A stretch of 64,000 bases of DNA from an uncultured Tateyamaria sp. Its GTDB lineage: Bacteria > Pseudomonadota > Alphaproteobacteria > Rhodobacterales > Rhodobacteraceae. The notes under the pieces are model-generated. The model was given only the letters and a program-made list of their open reading frames with translations, did not search any database and was not told where the DNA came from. The stretch lies in the NCBI RefSeq assembly GCF_947487805.1, contig NZ_CANKXW010000004.1, forward strand, positions 186,001-250,000, read 5' to 3'. Shown here piece by piece: positions 1-9,228 of the stretch (position 1 is its first letter; each line of letters starts with the position of its first letter). The position numbers and the translations under genes are program-made.

Positions 1-1521
1 TTGCCCACCGGACAGTTTGACGCCGCGTTCGCCAACCTGTGCATCATAACCCCTGCGCCCCTGCGGATCGACAAGGTCGAGGATGAAGTCATGCGCCTGC
101 GCCTGTTTTGCCGCTTCGATCATATCCGCCTCAGTCGCGTCTGGCCGACCATAGAGGATATTGTCCCGCACCGACCGGTGCAGCAAAGAGCTGTCCTGTT
201 GCACCATCCCGATGTTCAGCCGCAGCGAATCCTGCCGCACCTGCGTGATGTCCTGACCGTCGATCAGGATGCGCCCCGATTCCGGGTCGTAGAACCGCAA
301 AAGCAACTTGACCAAAGTTGATTTGCCCGCACCAGACCGGCCAACAAGACCAACCTTTTCGCCCGGTTTGATCACGGTGCTGATTGCGCTCAGCCCGCCG
401 CTGCTTCGCCCGTAATGATGGGTCAGCGCATCCAGAGTGATTTCGCCTTGGCTCAACTCAAGCCGTTTTGCATCCTTGGCATCGACAAGCGTGATAGGTT
501 GCGCAATGGTTTCCATCCCCTCGGCCACGACGCCCAATTGCCGGAAGAATGTCGTCAGCGCCCACATGATCCAGCCGGTCATGGCGTTCAGCCGCAGGGT
601 CAACGCAGTGGCTGCCGCCACCACACCGACACTGGCCGCACCCTGCATCCATAGCGCCAGCGCCCAGCCAACGACCCCCACAATCAACAGACCGTTCAGC
701 GCAACAAGCACCACATCCATGATCGTATAGAGCCGCATTTCGGCGATGAACGTCGTGCGGGTCAGCTCGATGGCATCCTTGGCATACTCAATCTCACGGT
801 CGTGGTGCGCGAACATCTTGACTGAATGGATGTTGGTATAGGCATCGACCACGCGGCCGGTCGTTGTAGACCGCGCATCCGACGCCGCCTGCGACGCAGG
901 GCCCACACGCTTGACCGTCCATGCAATCAGGCAGGCATAGGCCGCAAACCACAACGTCAGCGGCAACAACAAACGCGGGTCCGCCACGCTCAGCAAAATG
1001 GCCGCGCCAATCAGATAGGCCAAGGCAAAGGAGATGGCGTCAAAAACCTGAAACACAACCTCGCCCGCAGCGGGCGGTGTCTGCATGATGCGGTTGGCGA
1101 TCCGCCCGGCAAAGTCGTTCTCGAACCAGCCGACAGACTGCCGCAACACATGGCGGTGCGACCGCCAGCGGATCAACGTCCCGAAATTCGGCAAGATCGT
1201 CTGGTTGAGCAAAAGCACGTCCAGCATTTGCAACACCGGTCGGACAAGCAGGATGAACACCCCGACCAGAATGACTTCGGTGCCGTGATCGGCCCAGAAT
1301 TCCGCGGGCGACGCGCCCAAAAGGTCAACCACCCGACCCATGTAATAGATCAGGCCAACCTCGATGGCAGCCACAATGATGGACATGATCGCCGCATAGA
1401 CAAAAACGGTTGTGAACGGCCGACAATATTCTCTCAGAAAGGGCCACAGCTGTGTGGGTGGCGTGTCGGTTTCTTCGTAATGGGAATAGGGATCGACGAG
1501 CGATTCAAAAAACTTGAACAT
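1..1521 (-). CDS. ABC exporter, fused permease and ATPase (3' end cut by window)
   Basis: This is a type IV ABC exporter half-transporter of the MsbA/multidrug kind, with the membrane domain fused to the nucleotide-binding domain. Reading from ATG at 1521, 507 codons stay open to the window edge. The first about 320 residues are hydrophobic with several membrane segments. Then come Walker A (GRSGAGKST, about residues 393-401), a Q-loop (MVQQDS) and the ABC signature LSGGQ, which is exactly the last five codons visible. Walker B and the H-loop lie outside the window. The start has a weak GGA about 9 nt upstream. Substrate is unknown; such homodimers export lipids, peptides or drugs. It is the last minus-strand gene visible, 149 bp downstream of the CCA-adding enzyme gene. 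Confidence 0.9.
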   Translation of the reverse strand, partial: MFKFFESLVDPYSHYEETDTPPTQLWPFLREYCRPFTTVFVYAAIMSIIVAAIEVGLIYYMGRVVDLLGASPAEFWADHGTEVILVGVFILLVRPVLQMLDVLLLNQTILPNFGTLIRWRSHRHVLRQSVGWFENDFAGRIANRIMQTPPAAGEVVFQVFDAISFALAYLIGAAILLSVADPRLLLPLTLWFAAYACLIAWTVKRVGPASQAASDARSTTTGRVVDAYTNIHSVKMFAHHDREIEYAKDAIELTRTTFIAEMRLYTIMDVVLVALNGLLIVGVVGWALALWMQGAASVGVVAAATALTLRLNAMTGWIMWALTTFFRQLGVVAEGMETIAQPITLVDAKDAKRLELSQGEITLDALTHHYGRSSGGLSAISTVIKPGEKVGLVGRSGAGKSTLVKLLLRFYDPESGRILIDGQDITQVRQDSLRLNIGMVQQDSSLLHRSVRDNILYGRPDATEADMIEAAKQAQAHDFILDLVDPQGRRGYDAQVGERGVKLSGGQ

Positions 1522-1553
1522 AAGGGGTATCCGTACAGACGTGAGACAACATG

Positions 1554-1573
1554 TTCGTGACATCCGTCACGAA
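1554..1573. other. Perfect 8-bp inverted repeat between cca and the ABC exporter
   Basis: TTCGTGAC, then ATCC, then GTCACGAA form an 8-bp stem with a 4-nt loop in the 149-bp gap. On the minus strand there is no T-run after it, so it is a weak candidate terminator for the CCA gene, or an operator or 5' leader hairpin for the ABC exporter 33 nt further on. Two AACATGTT palindromes (1548-1555 and 1617-1624) lie nearby. Confidence 0.4.
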
Positions 1574-1670
1574 AGGCGATTGGCGACAATGTCAGGTGTC
1601 GTTCCAGATCCCGTAAAACATGTTGTTCCCTCCGTAGATGCAGCCGGTATAGCGTGCATCCTTCCATTTG

Positions 1671-2843
1671 TCACGATGCCAGCAGGTCGTTTTTTGTCAG
1701 AGAGAGATCAGAGGCGATCCACCGCTCCTTGAGTGTGTTCAATCGTTCGCCCAACGCCGGTCCCGACAGCGTCGCCAGGTCCCGTGCAGCGACGGGAAAA
1801 TCGGTGCCTGCCCCTTGCAGGACCAAGTCAATGTCACCGGGCCCAACGTGCTGTCGCGCCATCGCGCTACGCAAAAGGAGCGCGCCAACACCGGCCGCTG
1901 GCCCCGCGACATGGCCCAGCGCCCGCAGTTGCAGCGTCGACGCCATGTGAGTGCGCGTCGCGTCCAACTGCTTTGCCGCCTTGCGCGACAATCGAAGCCG
2001 ATCCAACGCATCCGCACCGCCAAGCGCCGCAAGGCGGGTCAGCGGGTCGACCACCGCGCCGCTCAGCTCTTCGAGATGCACAAGAGGACCAAGGAAATCC
2101 GGCACTGCGCCGGGCAGAATGTGGGCCAGAACACCGGTCTGGTGCATCACACTGACTGCAGGCACCGGATCGGGCGCGGAAAGCAATTTCAGAACCTCGG
2201 CCCCAACCCGTTCCGCGGACAGGGTGTCCAGCCCGTCAAGGTTACCCGCAATTCCCGCCAGCGCAGAAGGATCCCAGCCCGCCGTCCGGTCAGCGTACCA
2301 CGCGTGAAACCGGAAATACCGAAGGATGCGCAGATAATCCTCACGAATCCGCGCGGCGGGGTCTTCGATGAACCGGACCGTCCGCGATTGCGCATCCGGC
2401 AATCCGCCCAGCGGGTCAATGATCAGGCCGCTGCGATCCGCATAAAGCGCGTTCATGGTGAAATCGCGCCGACGGGCGTCTTCGGCAATGTCGGTCGAAA
2501 ACGCGACAACAGCACGTCGCCCGTCCGTCGCGACATCCCGGCGAAAGGTCGTGACCTCGAACGGAACCGCGTCAACCACCACCGTGATTGTGCCATGATC
2601 TTCGCCAGTCGGGATGCACCGCAGCCCGGCCTCGGTCGCCACGCGCATGGTTTCGGCGGGCACGGCATCAGTTGCAATGTCGATATCCGATTGCGGTTCG
2701 TTCATGATGGCGTTGCGCACGCACCCGCCGACAAAATACGCAACATGGCCCGCCACCTCCAGCGCCTGGCAGACCGCCTGCGCCGACGGATCAATCAGGA
2801 ATGGCGTCGAGGCCGGGAGGTGGGGGAAAGCAGTTCGGTCCAT
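1671..2843 (-). CDS. cca: CCA tRNA nucleotidyltransferase
   Basis: This enzyme adds or repairs the 3' CCA end of tRNAs in the cytoplasm. It is a class II nucleotidyltransferase of the poly(A) polymerase/CCA family. Visible are the head-domain motifs VGGCVRN, DIDIAT (metal-binding aspartates) and RRDFTMNALY, then the neck helix IREDYLRILRYFRFH. I use the ATG at 2843 (MDRTAFPHLP, 390 aa), because the longer frame from 2927 only adds unconserved residues that overlap the Nudix gene more deeply. Even so it overlaps the end of the upstream Nudix gene by 49 nt, so the two are probably co-transcribed with hslO. Whether it adds all of CCA or only A cannot be told from these motifs. Confidence 0.93.
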   Translation of the reverse strand: MDRTAFPHLPASTPFLIDPSAQAVCQALEVAGHVAYFVGGCVRNAIMNEPQSDIDIATDAVPAETMRVATEAGLRCIPTGEDHGTITVVVDAVPFEVTTFRRDVATDGRRAVVAFSTDIAEDARRRDFTMNALYADRSGLIIDPLGGLPDAQSRTVRFIEDPAARIREDYLRILRYFRFHAWYADRTAGWDPSALAGIAGNLDGLDTLSAERVGAEVLKLLSAPDPVPAVSVMHQTGVLAHILPGAVPDFLGPLVHLEELSGAVVDPLTRLAALGGADALDRLRLSRKAAKQLDATRTHMASTLQLRALGHVAGPAAGVGALLLRSAMARQHVGPGDIDLVLQGAGTDFPVAARDLATLSGPALGERLNTLKERWIASDLSLTKNDLLAS

Positions 2844-3415
2844 GCCCGCAATATACGCGCTGTTGCGCCCCAGATGTAATAGGGTCCGTAAGGCACTGTA
2901 TAGTAGGCCCGGCGCTGCCCGCGCCATCTGCGCGACTGGACCTGAAAATTGGACTCGGTCAGAACGTGGACCAGCGGCACACTGAACACCTCGGCCACCT
3001 CACCCTGTTCCGGCACAGGGTCAAATGGTCCATGCAACAGCCCGATCACAGGCGTAACCGTAAAGGATGTCACCGTCTCGTGTGGCGCGAGCGTGCCAAG
3101 GATCTCCACGGTTTCGGACGGCAGCCCGATCTCCTCCTGCGCCTCGCGCAACGCGGTCGCAATCAGATCGACATCACCGCTGTCCTGCTTGCCTCCGGGA
3201 AAGGCGATTTGCCCCGGATGGTGTTTCAGCGCCGAGGACCGTTTCGTCAGGATCAGGCGATAACCACCCTCGGTCCACAAGACCGGCGCCAGCACCGCCG
3301 CCGGGCGCAGTGTCCGGTCCGGCGCCAGTTTGACATCCGGGTTCAGATCAAAGTCCGACGACGCCTGACACGTCCGCCCCATTGCGGAGCGTGTCAGATC
3401 GATCAGGTCACTCAC
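2795..3415 (-). CDS. Nudix hydrolase, CoA pyrophosphatase type
   Basis: This is a Nudix hydrolase of the YeaB/NudL (CoA diphosphatase) type, 206 aa. The Nudix box spans about residues 74-98, from GGKQDSGD to REAQEEIGL. The first acidic position of the box is Asp rather than Glu, as is common in this subfamily. The conserved lead-in HHPGQIAFPGG is present. It would cleave coenzyme A or its derivatives to 4'-phosphopantetheine and adenosine 3',5'-bisphosphate in the cytoplasm; that substrate is inferred from the family. It overlaps hslO by 8 nt upstream and cca by 49 nt downstream, so it sits in the middle of a three-gene minus-strand operon. Confidence 0.88.
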   Translation of the reverse strand: MSDLIDLTRSAMGRTCQASSDFDLNPDVKLAPDRTLRPAAVLAPVLWTEGGYRLILTKRSSALKHHPGQIAFPGGKQDSGDVDLIATALREAQEEIGLPSETVEILGTLAPHETVTSFTVTPVIGLLHGPFDPVPEQGEVAEVFSVPLVHVLTESNFQVQSRRWRGQRRAYYTVPYGPYYIWGATARILRAWTELLSPTSRPRRHS

Positions 3416-4391
3416 CTGTCTTTTCCGCCTCGAACCCGACGGTTTTGGGGTCCAGATCGTAATGCGCCCCGCAGAACTGGCAATCTGCCGTCACGCGCCC
3501 TGCGTCGGTGGTCATCTTTTCGATGTCACGCGCCGAATAGATCGACAGGCTCTGCCGCACGCGGTCCTCGGAACAAGTGCAGCCAAAACGCACTTGCTGT
3601 GTCTCAAAAACCCGCGGCGTTTCCTCGTGAAACAGGCGCAGCAACACGTCGCTGGGCGACAGTTGCGGACCGATTAGCTCGATCTCTTCCACCGTGTTCA
3701 GAAGAATGTTGACCCGGTTCCAGTTCTCGGACGCGTCGCCGTCGAGCAGGTCGGACGCGGCCAGCAGTTGCCCACTGCCTTCGCCCTTGGCCATCAGCGG
3801 TGACGCCTTGGGCATGTGTTGCAGCATGATGCCACCCGCCCGCCAGTGTTCGGCAACGCCCGGTTCGGTCGACTGGCCAAAGCTGAGCTGGAAACGCGTC
3901 GGCAGCTGCTCGGACTGTGCGAAATACGCCTCGGCACAGGCGGCCAGCGATCCACCTTCGAGGGGCGTGATCCCTTGGTACGGGGTCATTCCCTGCCCCT
4001 GATCAATCATGATGGCAAAATACCCTTCGCCAACCTGTTCAAACGGTGCCCCATCTGTCAGGCGATCCGCGTCATAGCTGGCATAGGCGCGAATACGGGC
4101 AATGTCGCCTTCCTTTTCAGGGCCGTAGTAATCCGTGGCGATCATGCGCACCGGACCCTTGGACTGAACCTGCAAGGACAACTTCCACCGTAGTTTGATC
4201 GTTTGACCGATCAGCGCAGTCAGCAGCGCCATTTCCGCCACCAATGCCTCGACCTGCGGGGGATAATCATGTTGTTTGAGGATACCGTCCAACACACCGT
4301 CCAGACGCGCAACGCGTCCGCGCATGTCGGAGGCATCAAGTTGAAAGGGCAGGACGGTGTCGTCCCACGCAAGTTGCGAACCGGTCGTCAT
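3408..4391 (-). CDS. hslO: Redox-regulated chaperone Hsp33
   Basis: Hsp33 is a cytosolic holdase switched on when its zinc-bound cysteines are oxidised, protecting proteins under oxidative plus heat stress. The 327-aa product ends in the redox switch: CTC (Cys271, Cys273) and CQFC (Cys304, Cys307), the expected CxC plus CxxC layout. The start at 4391 (MTTGSQLAWDD) has AAGGAAA about 5 nt upstream, better than the ATG ten codons earlier. It is the first gene of the hslO-Nudix-cca operon and diverges from the Nudix gene at 4469 across a 77-bp gap that must hold both promoters. Length and motifs are normal for the family. Confidence 0.95.
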   Translation of the reverse strand: MTTGSQLAWDDTVLPFQLDASDMRGRVARLDGVLDGILKQHDYPPQVEALVAEMALLTALIGQTIKLRWKLSLQVQSKGPVRMIATDYYGPEKEGDIARIRAYASYDADRLTDGAPFEQVGEGYFAIMIDQGQGMTPYQGITPLEGGSLAACAEAYFAQSEQLPTRFQLSFGQSTEPGVAEHWRAGGIMLQHMPKASPLMAKGEGSGQLLAASDLLDGDASENWNRVNILLNTVEEIELIGPQLSPSDVLLRLFHEETPRVFETQQVRFGCTCSEDRVRQSLSIYSARDIEKMTTDAGRVTADCQFCGAHYDLDPKTVGFEAEKTGE

Positions 4392-4468
4392 GGGGTTTCC
4401 TTTGGCGCCATGAATTGGCATTTCGACGCCTTATATAGGACCATGAGCCGAAACTGAAAGAGGGCCAA

Positions 4469-4912
4469 ATGATCAGACGCTTTGGCGCGCCCCCGGAAGA
4501 CGGCCGCATCTACACCCGCAGACCCGGTGCATACGCGATATTGCCACGCGGGCGGTCCGTTCTGCTGACTTGCCAACTTGCGGAAGAGGCGGATATCCAA
4601 CTGCCCGGCGGCGGGATCGACCCCGGGGAAAGCCCACTGCACGCGTTGCATCGCGAGGTGTTCGAAGAAACCGGATGGCGTATTGCCCGGCCGCGCAAGC
4701 TGGGCGCGTTCAAACGATTTGTGTTCATGCCCGAATACGATCTTTGGGCAGAAAAGCTGTGCCACATCTATGTCGCGCGCCCGACCCGCTGCATCGGCGA
4801 TCCGGTCGAGGCGGATCACATCGCGCTATGGATGCCGATCACAGATGCCATCGACGAGCTGGGCAATGATGGTGACCGGATGTTCCTTGATGGATATGCC
4901 AGCAAAGGCTAG
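4469..4912 (+). CDS. Nudix hydrolase, small
   Basis: This is a 147-aa single-domain Nudix hydrolase. The Nudix box runs over about residues 48-70: GGGIDPGE followed by HREVFEETGW, matching GX5EX7REUXEEXGU. The substrate is not deducible; small Nudix enzymes of this size hydrolyse nucleoside diphosphate-linked compounds or capped RNA 5' ends. A good ribosome site (AGAGGG, 6 nt spacing) precedes the ATG. It is divergent from hslO and convergent with the phosphatase-type response regulator, sharing a CTAG so that the two stop codons overlap. Confidence 0.9.
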   Translation: MIRRFGAPPEDGRIYTRRPGAYAILPRGRSVLLTCQLAEEADIQLPGGGIDPGESPLHALHREVFEETGWRIARPRKLGAFKRFVFMPEYDLWAEKLCHIYVARPTRCIGDPVEADHIALWMPITDAIDELGNDGDRMFLDGYASKG

Positions 4913-6189
4913 CCGCGAAATTCGAAAAGGATCCCGGACACGTCGTCAGGAAACTGATCACCGCCGGAAAACTCTGTCATCTTCCATAGCAGTGCTTCGA
5001 AAAACGCGGGGCCAGATACGTCGCGCAAGTCTGTCATCAGGGTCTCGAGGCCTGATTCCTGCAACATGTCGCCGTTGATGTCCGGGCACTCCGTCACCCC
5101 GTCGGACAGCAAGAGCAGCCTGTCGCCGGGGCGCAGCGTGGTCTCAAATTGCTGAAACGAAATCCCGGACATGAGGCCGACCGGAAAGCCGCCCGGCCCG
5201 GTTTGCTCGATATCGCCGTTCTTGCGCTGCACCGCAGGGTGCGGGTGGCCCGCCTGCGCCATCCGGACATGGCCCGTCTCGAGGTTCACATCGGCAAGCA
5301 AGAGGGTGAAGTAATGTTCCGTCTCCATCTCGTCGAGGACAAGGTCATTGAGCGTCTCGATCACCTCTTCGGGTGGGAGGAATCCATAGGTGCCATCCGG
5401 CTCACGGTGCAAAGCCACGTTCTGGTCCGGTGCCGCCGCTGACAGGTATCCCGCCAGTCGCGCCGTCATCAGCGCAGAACTGATCCCGTGCCCGGACACG
5501 TCGATGGAATAAAGACCCAGATGCCCCTCGCCCGCTGGAAAGAACCCGACCAGATCGCCGCCGACATGCCCGCTGGATCGCAACATCAACGACACGTCGC
5601 CCGTATCGAATGACTTGTGACGCTCGCGGATCAGGGATTGCTGGAGCTTTTTCGCCTCAAGCAGGTCGTTGTCCAGCGAATCGTAAACACGCTGCAATTC
5701 ATCCAGTGTTTCCGTGATCAGGCGGTTCTTGTCCGTCAGTTCGCGCTGCATCCGCAGGATGCGTTCGCCGGCCGCGATCCGCGCGCGCAACTCGTTGGCA
5801 TCCACGGGCTTGGTCACGAAATCATCGGCGCCTGCCTCCAGACCCATGGCGACCTCGTTCTTTTCGCTCTTTGACGTGAGCAGGATGAAATAGCCGTACC
5901 GCTCGCCGGACAGTTTGCGAAACGCATCGCAGAACTCGAGCCCGTTCATGCCGGGCATCATCCAGTCGCTCAACACCAGATCGGGTTGGATTTCCTCGGC
6001 AATGACCATCGCCTCTTCGCCAGAGCCGGCCTCATAGACGTCAAAACCCCAGCGTTTGACCGAACTGCAAAGGATCTTGCGCTGCAACCGGCTGTCATCA
6101 ACGATCAACACACGTTGTGGCGCGTCGACAACAGGTGTCGGCGGGTCGGATACGAGATCCTCTTCCACGGGTTTGATCTTTAAATTCAT
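4909..6189 (-). CDS. Response regulator with PP2C (SpoIIE/RsbU-type) serine phosphatase output
   Basis: This is a two-domain signalling protein of 426 aa. Residues about 26-145 form a receiver domain: DD at 31-32, phospho-acceptor Asp75 in SDWMMPGMNG, and the conserved Lys in VTKPVDA. A coiled-coil-like linker (LQRVYDSLDNDLLEAKKLQQSL) leads to a PP2C/SpoIIE phosphatase domain with GGDLVGFF, IDVSGHGISSALMTARL, LLLLSDGVTE and DDVSGILFEF, which carry the metal-binding aspartates. Proteins of this build usually dephosphorylate an anti-sigma-factor antagonist, but none is encoded nearby. I prefer the start at 6189 (MNLKIKP), since the ATG at 6264 lacks a ribosome site. A lone Hpt gene is divergent 149 bp away and may feed it phosphate. 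Confidence 0.9.
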   Translation of the reverse strand: MNLKIKPVEEDLVSDPPTPVVDAPQRVLIVDDSRLQRKILCSSVKRWGFDVYEAGSGEEAMVIAEEIQPDLVLSDWMMPGMNGLEFCDAFRKLSGERYGYFILLTSKSEKNEVAMGLEAGADDFVTKPVDANELRARIAAGERILRMQRELTDKNRLITETLDELQRVYDSLDNDLLEAKKLQQSLIRERHKSFDTGDVSLMLRSSGHVGGDLVGFFPAGEGHLGLYSIDVSGHGISSALMTARLAGYLSAAAPDQNVALHREPDGTYGFLPPEEVIETLNDLVLDEMETEHYFTLLLADVNLETGHVRMAQAGHPHPAVQRKNGDIEQTGPGGFPVGLMSGISFQQFETTLRPGDRLLLLSDGVTECPDINGDMLQESGLETLMTDLRDVSGPAFFEALLWKMTEFSGGDQFPDDVSGILFEFRG

Positions 6190-6338
6190 TTCACCGGACA
6201 ATCCGTGTTGCGTATCGCTTGCGTATCCTTTGCCACTTAACGCCCGGTGAAAGATATCCGCCATATGGTTAAAGCTTTATCGGTCACGGATTGTTAACCG
6301 GGATCATGTTTTCTCCACCTGCCCAATGGAGATGACCG

Positions 6339-6671
6339 ATGATCGACTGGCAACGCGTTACCACCCTGCGCACCGAAATCGGCGAAGAAGATTTCGAAGA
6401 GGTTGTGCCCCTGTTTCTCGAAGAGGTGTCCGAGATCACGGACGCCTTGCAGGCGCATGTCGATCTCAACGCGCTTGAGGCAAATCTTCATGCCCTCAAG
6501 GGCAGCGCGATGAACCTCGGCTTTGCCGAGTTCTCCGACCTGTGCAGCACGGGCGAGGCCATGGCCGCATCAGGCTCGGCTGCGTCTGTCGATGTTGATC
6601 AGATTCTGGCCAGTTTCGAAAGATCCAGGACCGCGTTTCTGAACGGTCTTGCCAAGGGTGCCGCCGCCTAG
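6339..6671 (+). CDS. Stand-alone histidine phosphotransfer (Hpt) protein
   Basis: This small cytosolic protein (110 aa) is an all-helical Hpt domain with the phospho-accepting histidine at residue 51 in the motif HALKGSAMNLGF. Hpt proteins shuttle phosphate between a hybrid kinase and response regulators. It has GGAG 7 nt upstream of the ATG. There is no kinase gene beside it; the nearest signalling gene is the divergently transcribed PP2C response regulator, an obvious candidate partner (inference). Its stop codon overlaps that of ilvA within a CTAG. Confidence 0.88.
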   Translation: MIDWQRVTTLRTEIGEEDFEEVVPLFLEEVSEITDALQAHVDLNALEANLHALKGSAMNLGFAEFSDLCSTGEAMAASGSAASVDVDQILASFERSRTAFLNGLAKGAAA

Positions 6672-7894
6672 ATCACAAACTGTGCCAGCGTCTCGTCATT
6701 GGTGATGTCGGTATAGGTGAACCCCGCCGCATCCAGCGCGCCAAGAAACCGGTCGAAATTCGATGTACGGGTCGTTTCGATCCCGATCAAAACCGATCCG
6801 AAATTGCGCGCAGATTTCTTGAGATACTCAAAGCGCGCGATATCGTCCTCGGGCCCGAGAATGTTCAGGAAGTCCTTGAGCGCGCCGGGCCGTTGCGGCA
6901 TCCGCAGGATGAAATATTTCTTCACGCCCAGATAGCGCTGCGCACGTTCCTTAACCTCGGGCAGACGTTCGAAATCAAAATTGCCCCCAGACGCCACGCA
7001 AACCACCGTCTTGCCCTTGATCCGCTCGGCTACGTCGGCCAATGCCTCAATGGCCAGCGCGCCAGCGGGTTCCAGCACCATACCTTCGACATTCAGCATC
7101 TCGACGATTGTTGTGCAAATCCGGTCTTCGGGAATGTCGAGGACGTCCGCGGGATCTGCACCCTTGAGCCGCTGAAACGTCCGATCCCCAATCTTGGCAA
7201 CCGCCGCACCGTCCACAAACGTGTTGATCGGAGACACGTCAACGGGCGCACCTGCGGCCAGTGCATCGGCCAAGGATGTCGCGCCACTGGGCTCGACAAA
7301 GCTGTATCCAACGCGGTCCGCGAAATAGCTGCGCGTGCCGGCAGACAGACCACCGCCACCCACCGGCAGGATGATATGATCCGGGCACCGACCCAGCTGC
7401 GTCTCGATCTCGACGGCGACCGAAGCCTGACCCTCGATCACGTCCTCATCATCGAAGGGCGACAGGAAACGTGCACCCGCCTGCTCACAATAGGTCTGCG
7501 CCGACCGCAGCGTGTCGTCGAAATAGTCGCCCGTCAGACGAATTTCGACGCTGTCGCCGCCGAACATCTGCGTCTTCATCACCTTTTGCTGCGGCGTCGT
7601 CACGGGCATAAAGATCACGCCCCGTACCCCGAAGTGCTTGCACATATAGGCAACACCCTGCGCGTGGTTCCCCGCGCTGGCACATACAAACACCGCATCC
7701 GTCAGATCCACCTTGCGCATGGCATTGAACGCGCCGCGCAGTTTGTAGGACCGCACCGGGCTCAGATCTTCGCGTTTCAGCCAGATGTCCGCTCCATACC
7801 GTGCAGACAGCATGTCGTTGCGCAAAAGCGGCGTGGGTGGAAACACCGACCGCATGGCGCGCTCGCCGGCCTTTGCCTGATCTTCAAAGCTCAT
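6668..7894 (-). CDS. ilvA: Threonine ammonia-lyase (threonine deaminase)
   Basis: IlvA converts threonine to 2-oxobutanoate and ammonia with pyridoxal phosphate, the first step to isoleucine. In the 408-aa product the cofactor lysine is Lys51 in SPVRSYKLRGA, and the phosphate-binding glycine loop GGGGLSAG is present. The last about 80 residues (YFILRMPQRPGALKDFLN onward) form a single ACT-like regulatory domain, so isoleucine feedback is likely. I use the ATG at 7894 (MSFEDQAKAG), preceded by GAGG 8 nt upstream; the frame starts 30 nt earlier but without a ribosome site. It stands alone, divergent from argG across 116 bp and convergent with the Hpt gene. Confidence 0.95.
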   Translation of the reverse strand: MSFEDQAKAGERAMRSVFPPTPLLRNDMLSARYGADIWLKREDLSPVRSYKLRGAFNAMRKVDLTDAVFVCASAGNHAQGVAYMCKHFGVRGVIFMPVTTPQQKVMKTQMFGGDSVEIRLTGDYFDDTLRSAQTYCEQAGARFLSPFDDEDVIEGQASVAVEIETQLGRCPDHIILPVGGGGLSAGTRSYFADRVGYSFVEPSGATSLADALAAGAPVDVSPINTFVDGAAVAKIGDRTFQRLKGADPADVLDIPEDRICTTIVEMLNVEGMVLEPAGALAIEALADVAERIKGKTVVCVASGGNFDFERLPEVKERAQRYLGVKKYFILRMPQRPGALKDFLNILGPEDDIARFEYLKKSARNFGSVLIGIETTRTSNFDRFLGALDAAGFTYTDITNDETLAQFVI

Positions 7895-8010
7895 TGTCCG
7901 ACCTCTACCGGGAATAATCATCACCTAGCCCCGGCATCGCAGACCGTCAATCTTGCCCCTTTTGTCCAAAAGGGCTATCGGCAGCGAAACCTGCAGAGGA
8001 ACCCAAGAAC

Positions 8011-9228
8011 ATGAGCGCTCCAAAGAAAGTCGTGCTGGCCTATTCAGGCGGCCTCGATACTTCGATCATTCTGAAATGGCTGCAAACGGAATACGGGTGT
8101 GAAGTTGTCACCTTCACCGCCGATCTGGGCCAAGGAGAAGAGCTGGAGCCAGCCCGCGCCAAGGCGGAAATGATGGGTGCATCGGCCATTTATATCGAAG
8201 ACGTCCGCGAAGAGTTCGTCCGCGATTTCGTGTTCCCGATGTTCCGCGCCAATGCGCTCTACGAAGGGCTTTATCTGCTGGGCACGTCCATCGCGCGGCC
8301 CCTGATTTCGAAACGGCTGGTGGAAATCGCCGCGGCCGAAGGTGCGGATGCTGTCGCGCATGGTGCCACCGGCAAAGGCAACGATCAGGTGCGGTTCGAA
8401 CTGGCCGCCTATGCGCTCAACCCCGATATCAAGGTGATCGCCCCCTGGCGCGAATGGGATCTGTCCAGCCGGACCAAGCTGATCGATTTCGCCGAAAAGA
8501 ACCAGATCCCCATCGCCAAGGACAAACGTGGCGAGGCCCCGTTCAGCGTCGATGCAAACCTCTTGCACACCTCGTCCGAAGGCAAAGTCCTCGAAGATCC
8601 GGCAGTAGACGCGCCCGACTACGTCTATCAGCGCACCGTATCGCCCGAGGACGCCCCCAACACGCCCGAGTATATCGAGGTAGGTTTCGAAAAAGGTGAC
8701 GCGGTTTCAATCAACGGTGAGGCGATGTCGCCTGCCACGATCCTGACCAAGCTGAACGAGTTGGGCGGCAAGCACGGTATCGGTCGGCTTGATCTGGTCG
8801 AAGGGCGGTTCGTGGGCATGAAATCTCGCGGCATCTACGAAACGCCCGGCGGCACTATCCTGCTGGAGGCACATCGCGGGATCGAACAGATCACCCTTGA
8901 CCGCGGCGCCGCGCACCTCAAGGACGAGCTGATGCCGCGCTATGCCGAGCTGATCTATAACGGCTTCTGGTTCTCGCCCGAGCGTGAAATGCTGCAAGCG
9001 ATGATCGACAAGAGCCAGGAACATGTGACCGGCACCGTGCGTCTGAAACTCTACAAGGGTCTGGCGCGCACCGTCGGGCGTTGGTCCGATCACAGTCTCT
9101 ATTCCGAGGCCCATGTCACGTTCGAAGATGACGCGGGTGCCTATGACCAGAAAGACGCCGCAGGCTTTATCCAGCTGAACGCGCTGCGCTTGAAATTGCT
9201 TGCCGCACGCGACCGTCGGCTCAAGTGA
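8011..9228 (+). CDS. argG: Argininosuccinate synthase
   Basis: ArgG joins citrulline and aspartate using ATP to make argininosuccinate, the penultimate step of arginine synthesis. The 405-aa protein begins with the PP-loop ATP-pyrophosphatase motif AYSGGLDTS near residue 10 and contains the conserved [14 protein letters not shown] segment that binds substrates. Length is normal. It is a single gene, divergent from ilvA, and its 3' end overlaps the convergent sulfotransferase-like gene by 8 nt. Confidence 0.97.
   Translation: MSAPKKVVLAYSGGLDTSIILKWLQTEYGCEVVTFTADLGQGEELEPARAKAEMMGASAIYIEDVREEFVRDFVFPMFRANALYEGLYLLGTSIARPLISKRLVEIAAAEGADAVAHGATGKGNDQVRFELAAYALNPDIKVIAPWREWDLSSRTKLIDFAEKNQIPIAKDKRGEAPFSVDANLLHTSSEGKVLEDPAVDAPDYVYQRTVSPEDAPNTPEYIEVGFEKGDAVSINGEAMSPATILTKLNELGGKHGIGRLDLVEGRFVGMKSRGIYETPGGTILLEAHRGIEQITLDRGAAHLKDELMPRYAELIYNGFWFSPEREMLQAMIDKSQEHVTGTVRLKLYKGLARTVGRWSDHSLYSEAHVTFEDDAGAYDQKDAAGFIQLNALRLKLLAARDRRLK

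Noticed and set aside
826-1560. Long plus-strand open frame opposite the ABC exporter
   Set aside because: Very rich in Arg, His and Gln, no recognisable motif, and exactly antisense to a well-conserved transporter; typical shadow frame in GC-rich DNA.
1434-1667. Small minus-strand frame in the gap between cca and the ABC exporter
   Set aside because: It overlaps the exporter start in another frame, has no ribosome site and no conserved pattern.
1668-2879. 403-codon plus-strand frame opposite cca
   Set aside because: Composition is Arg/Gln-rich without domains; the minus strand holds all CCA-enzyme motifs.
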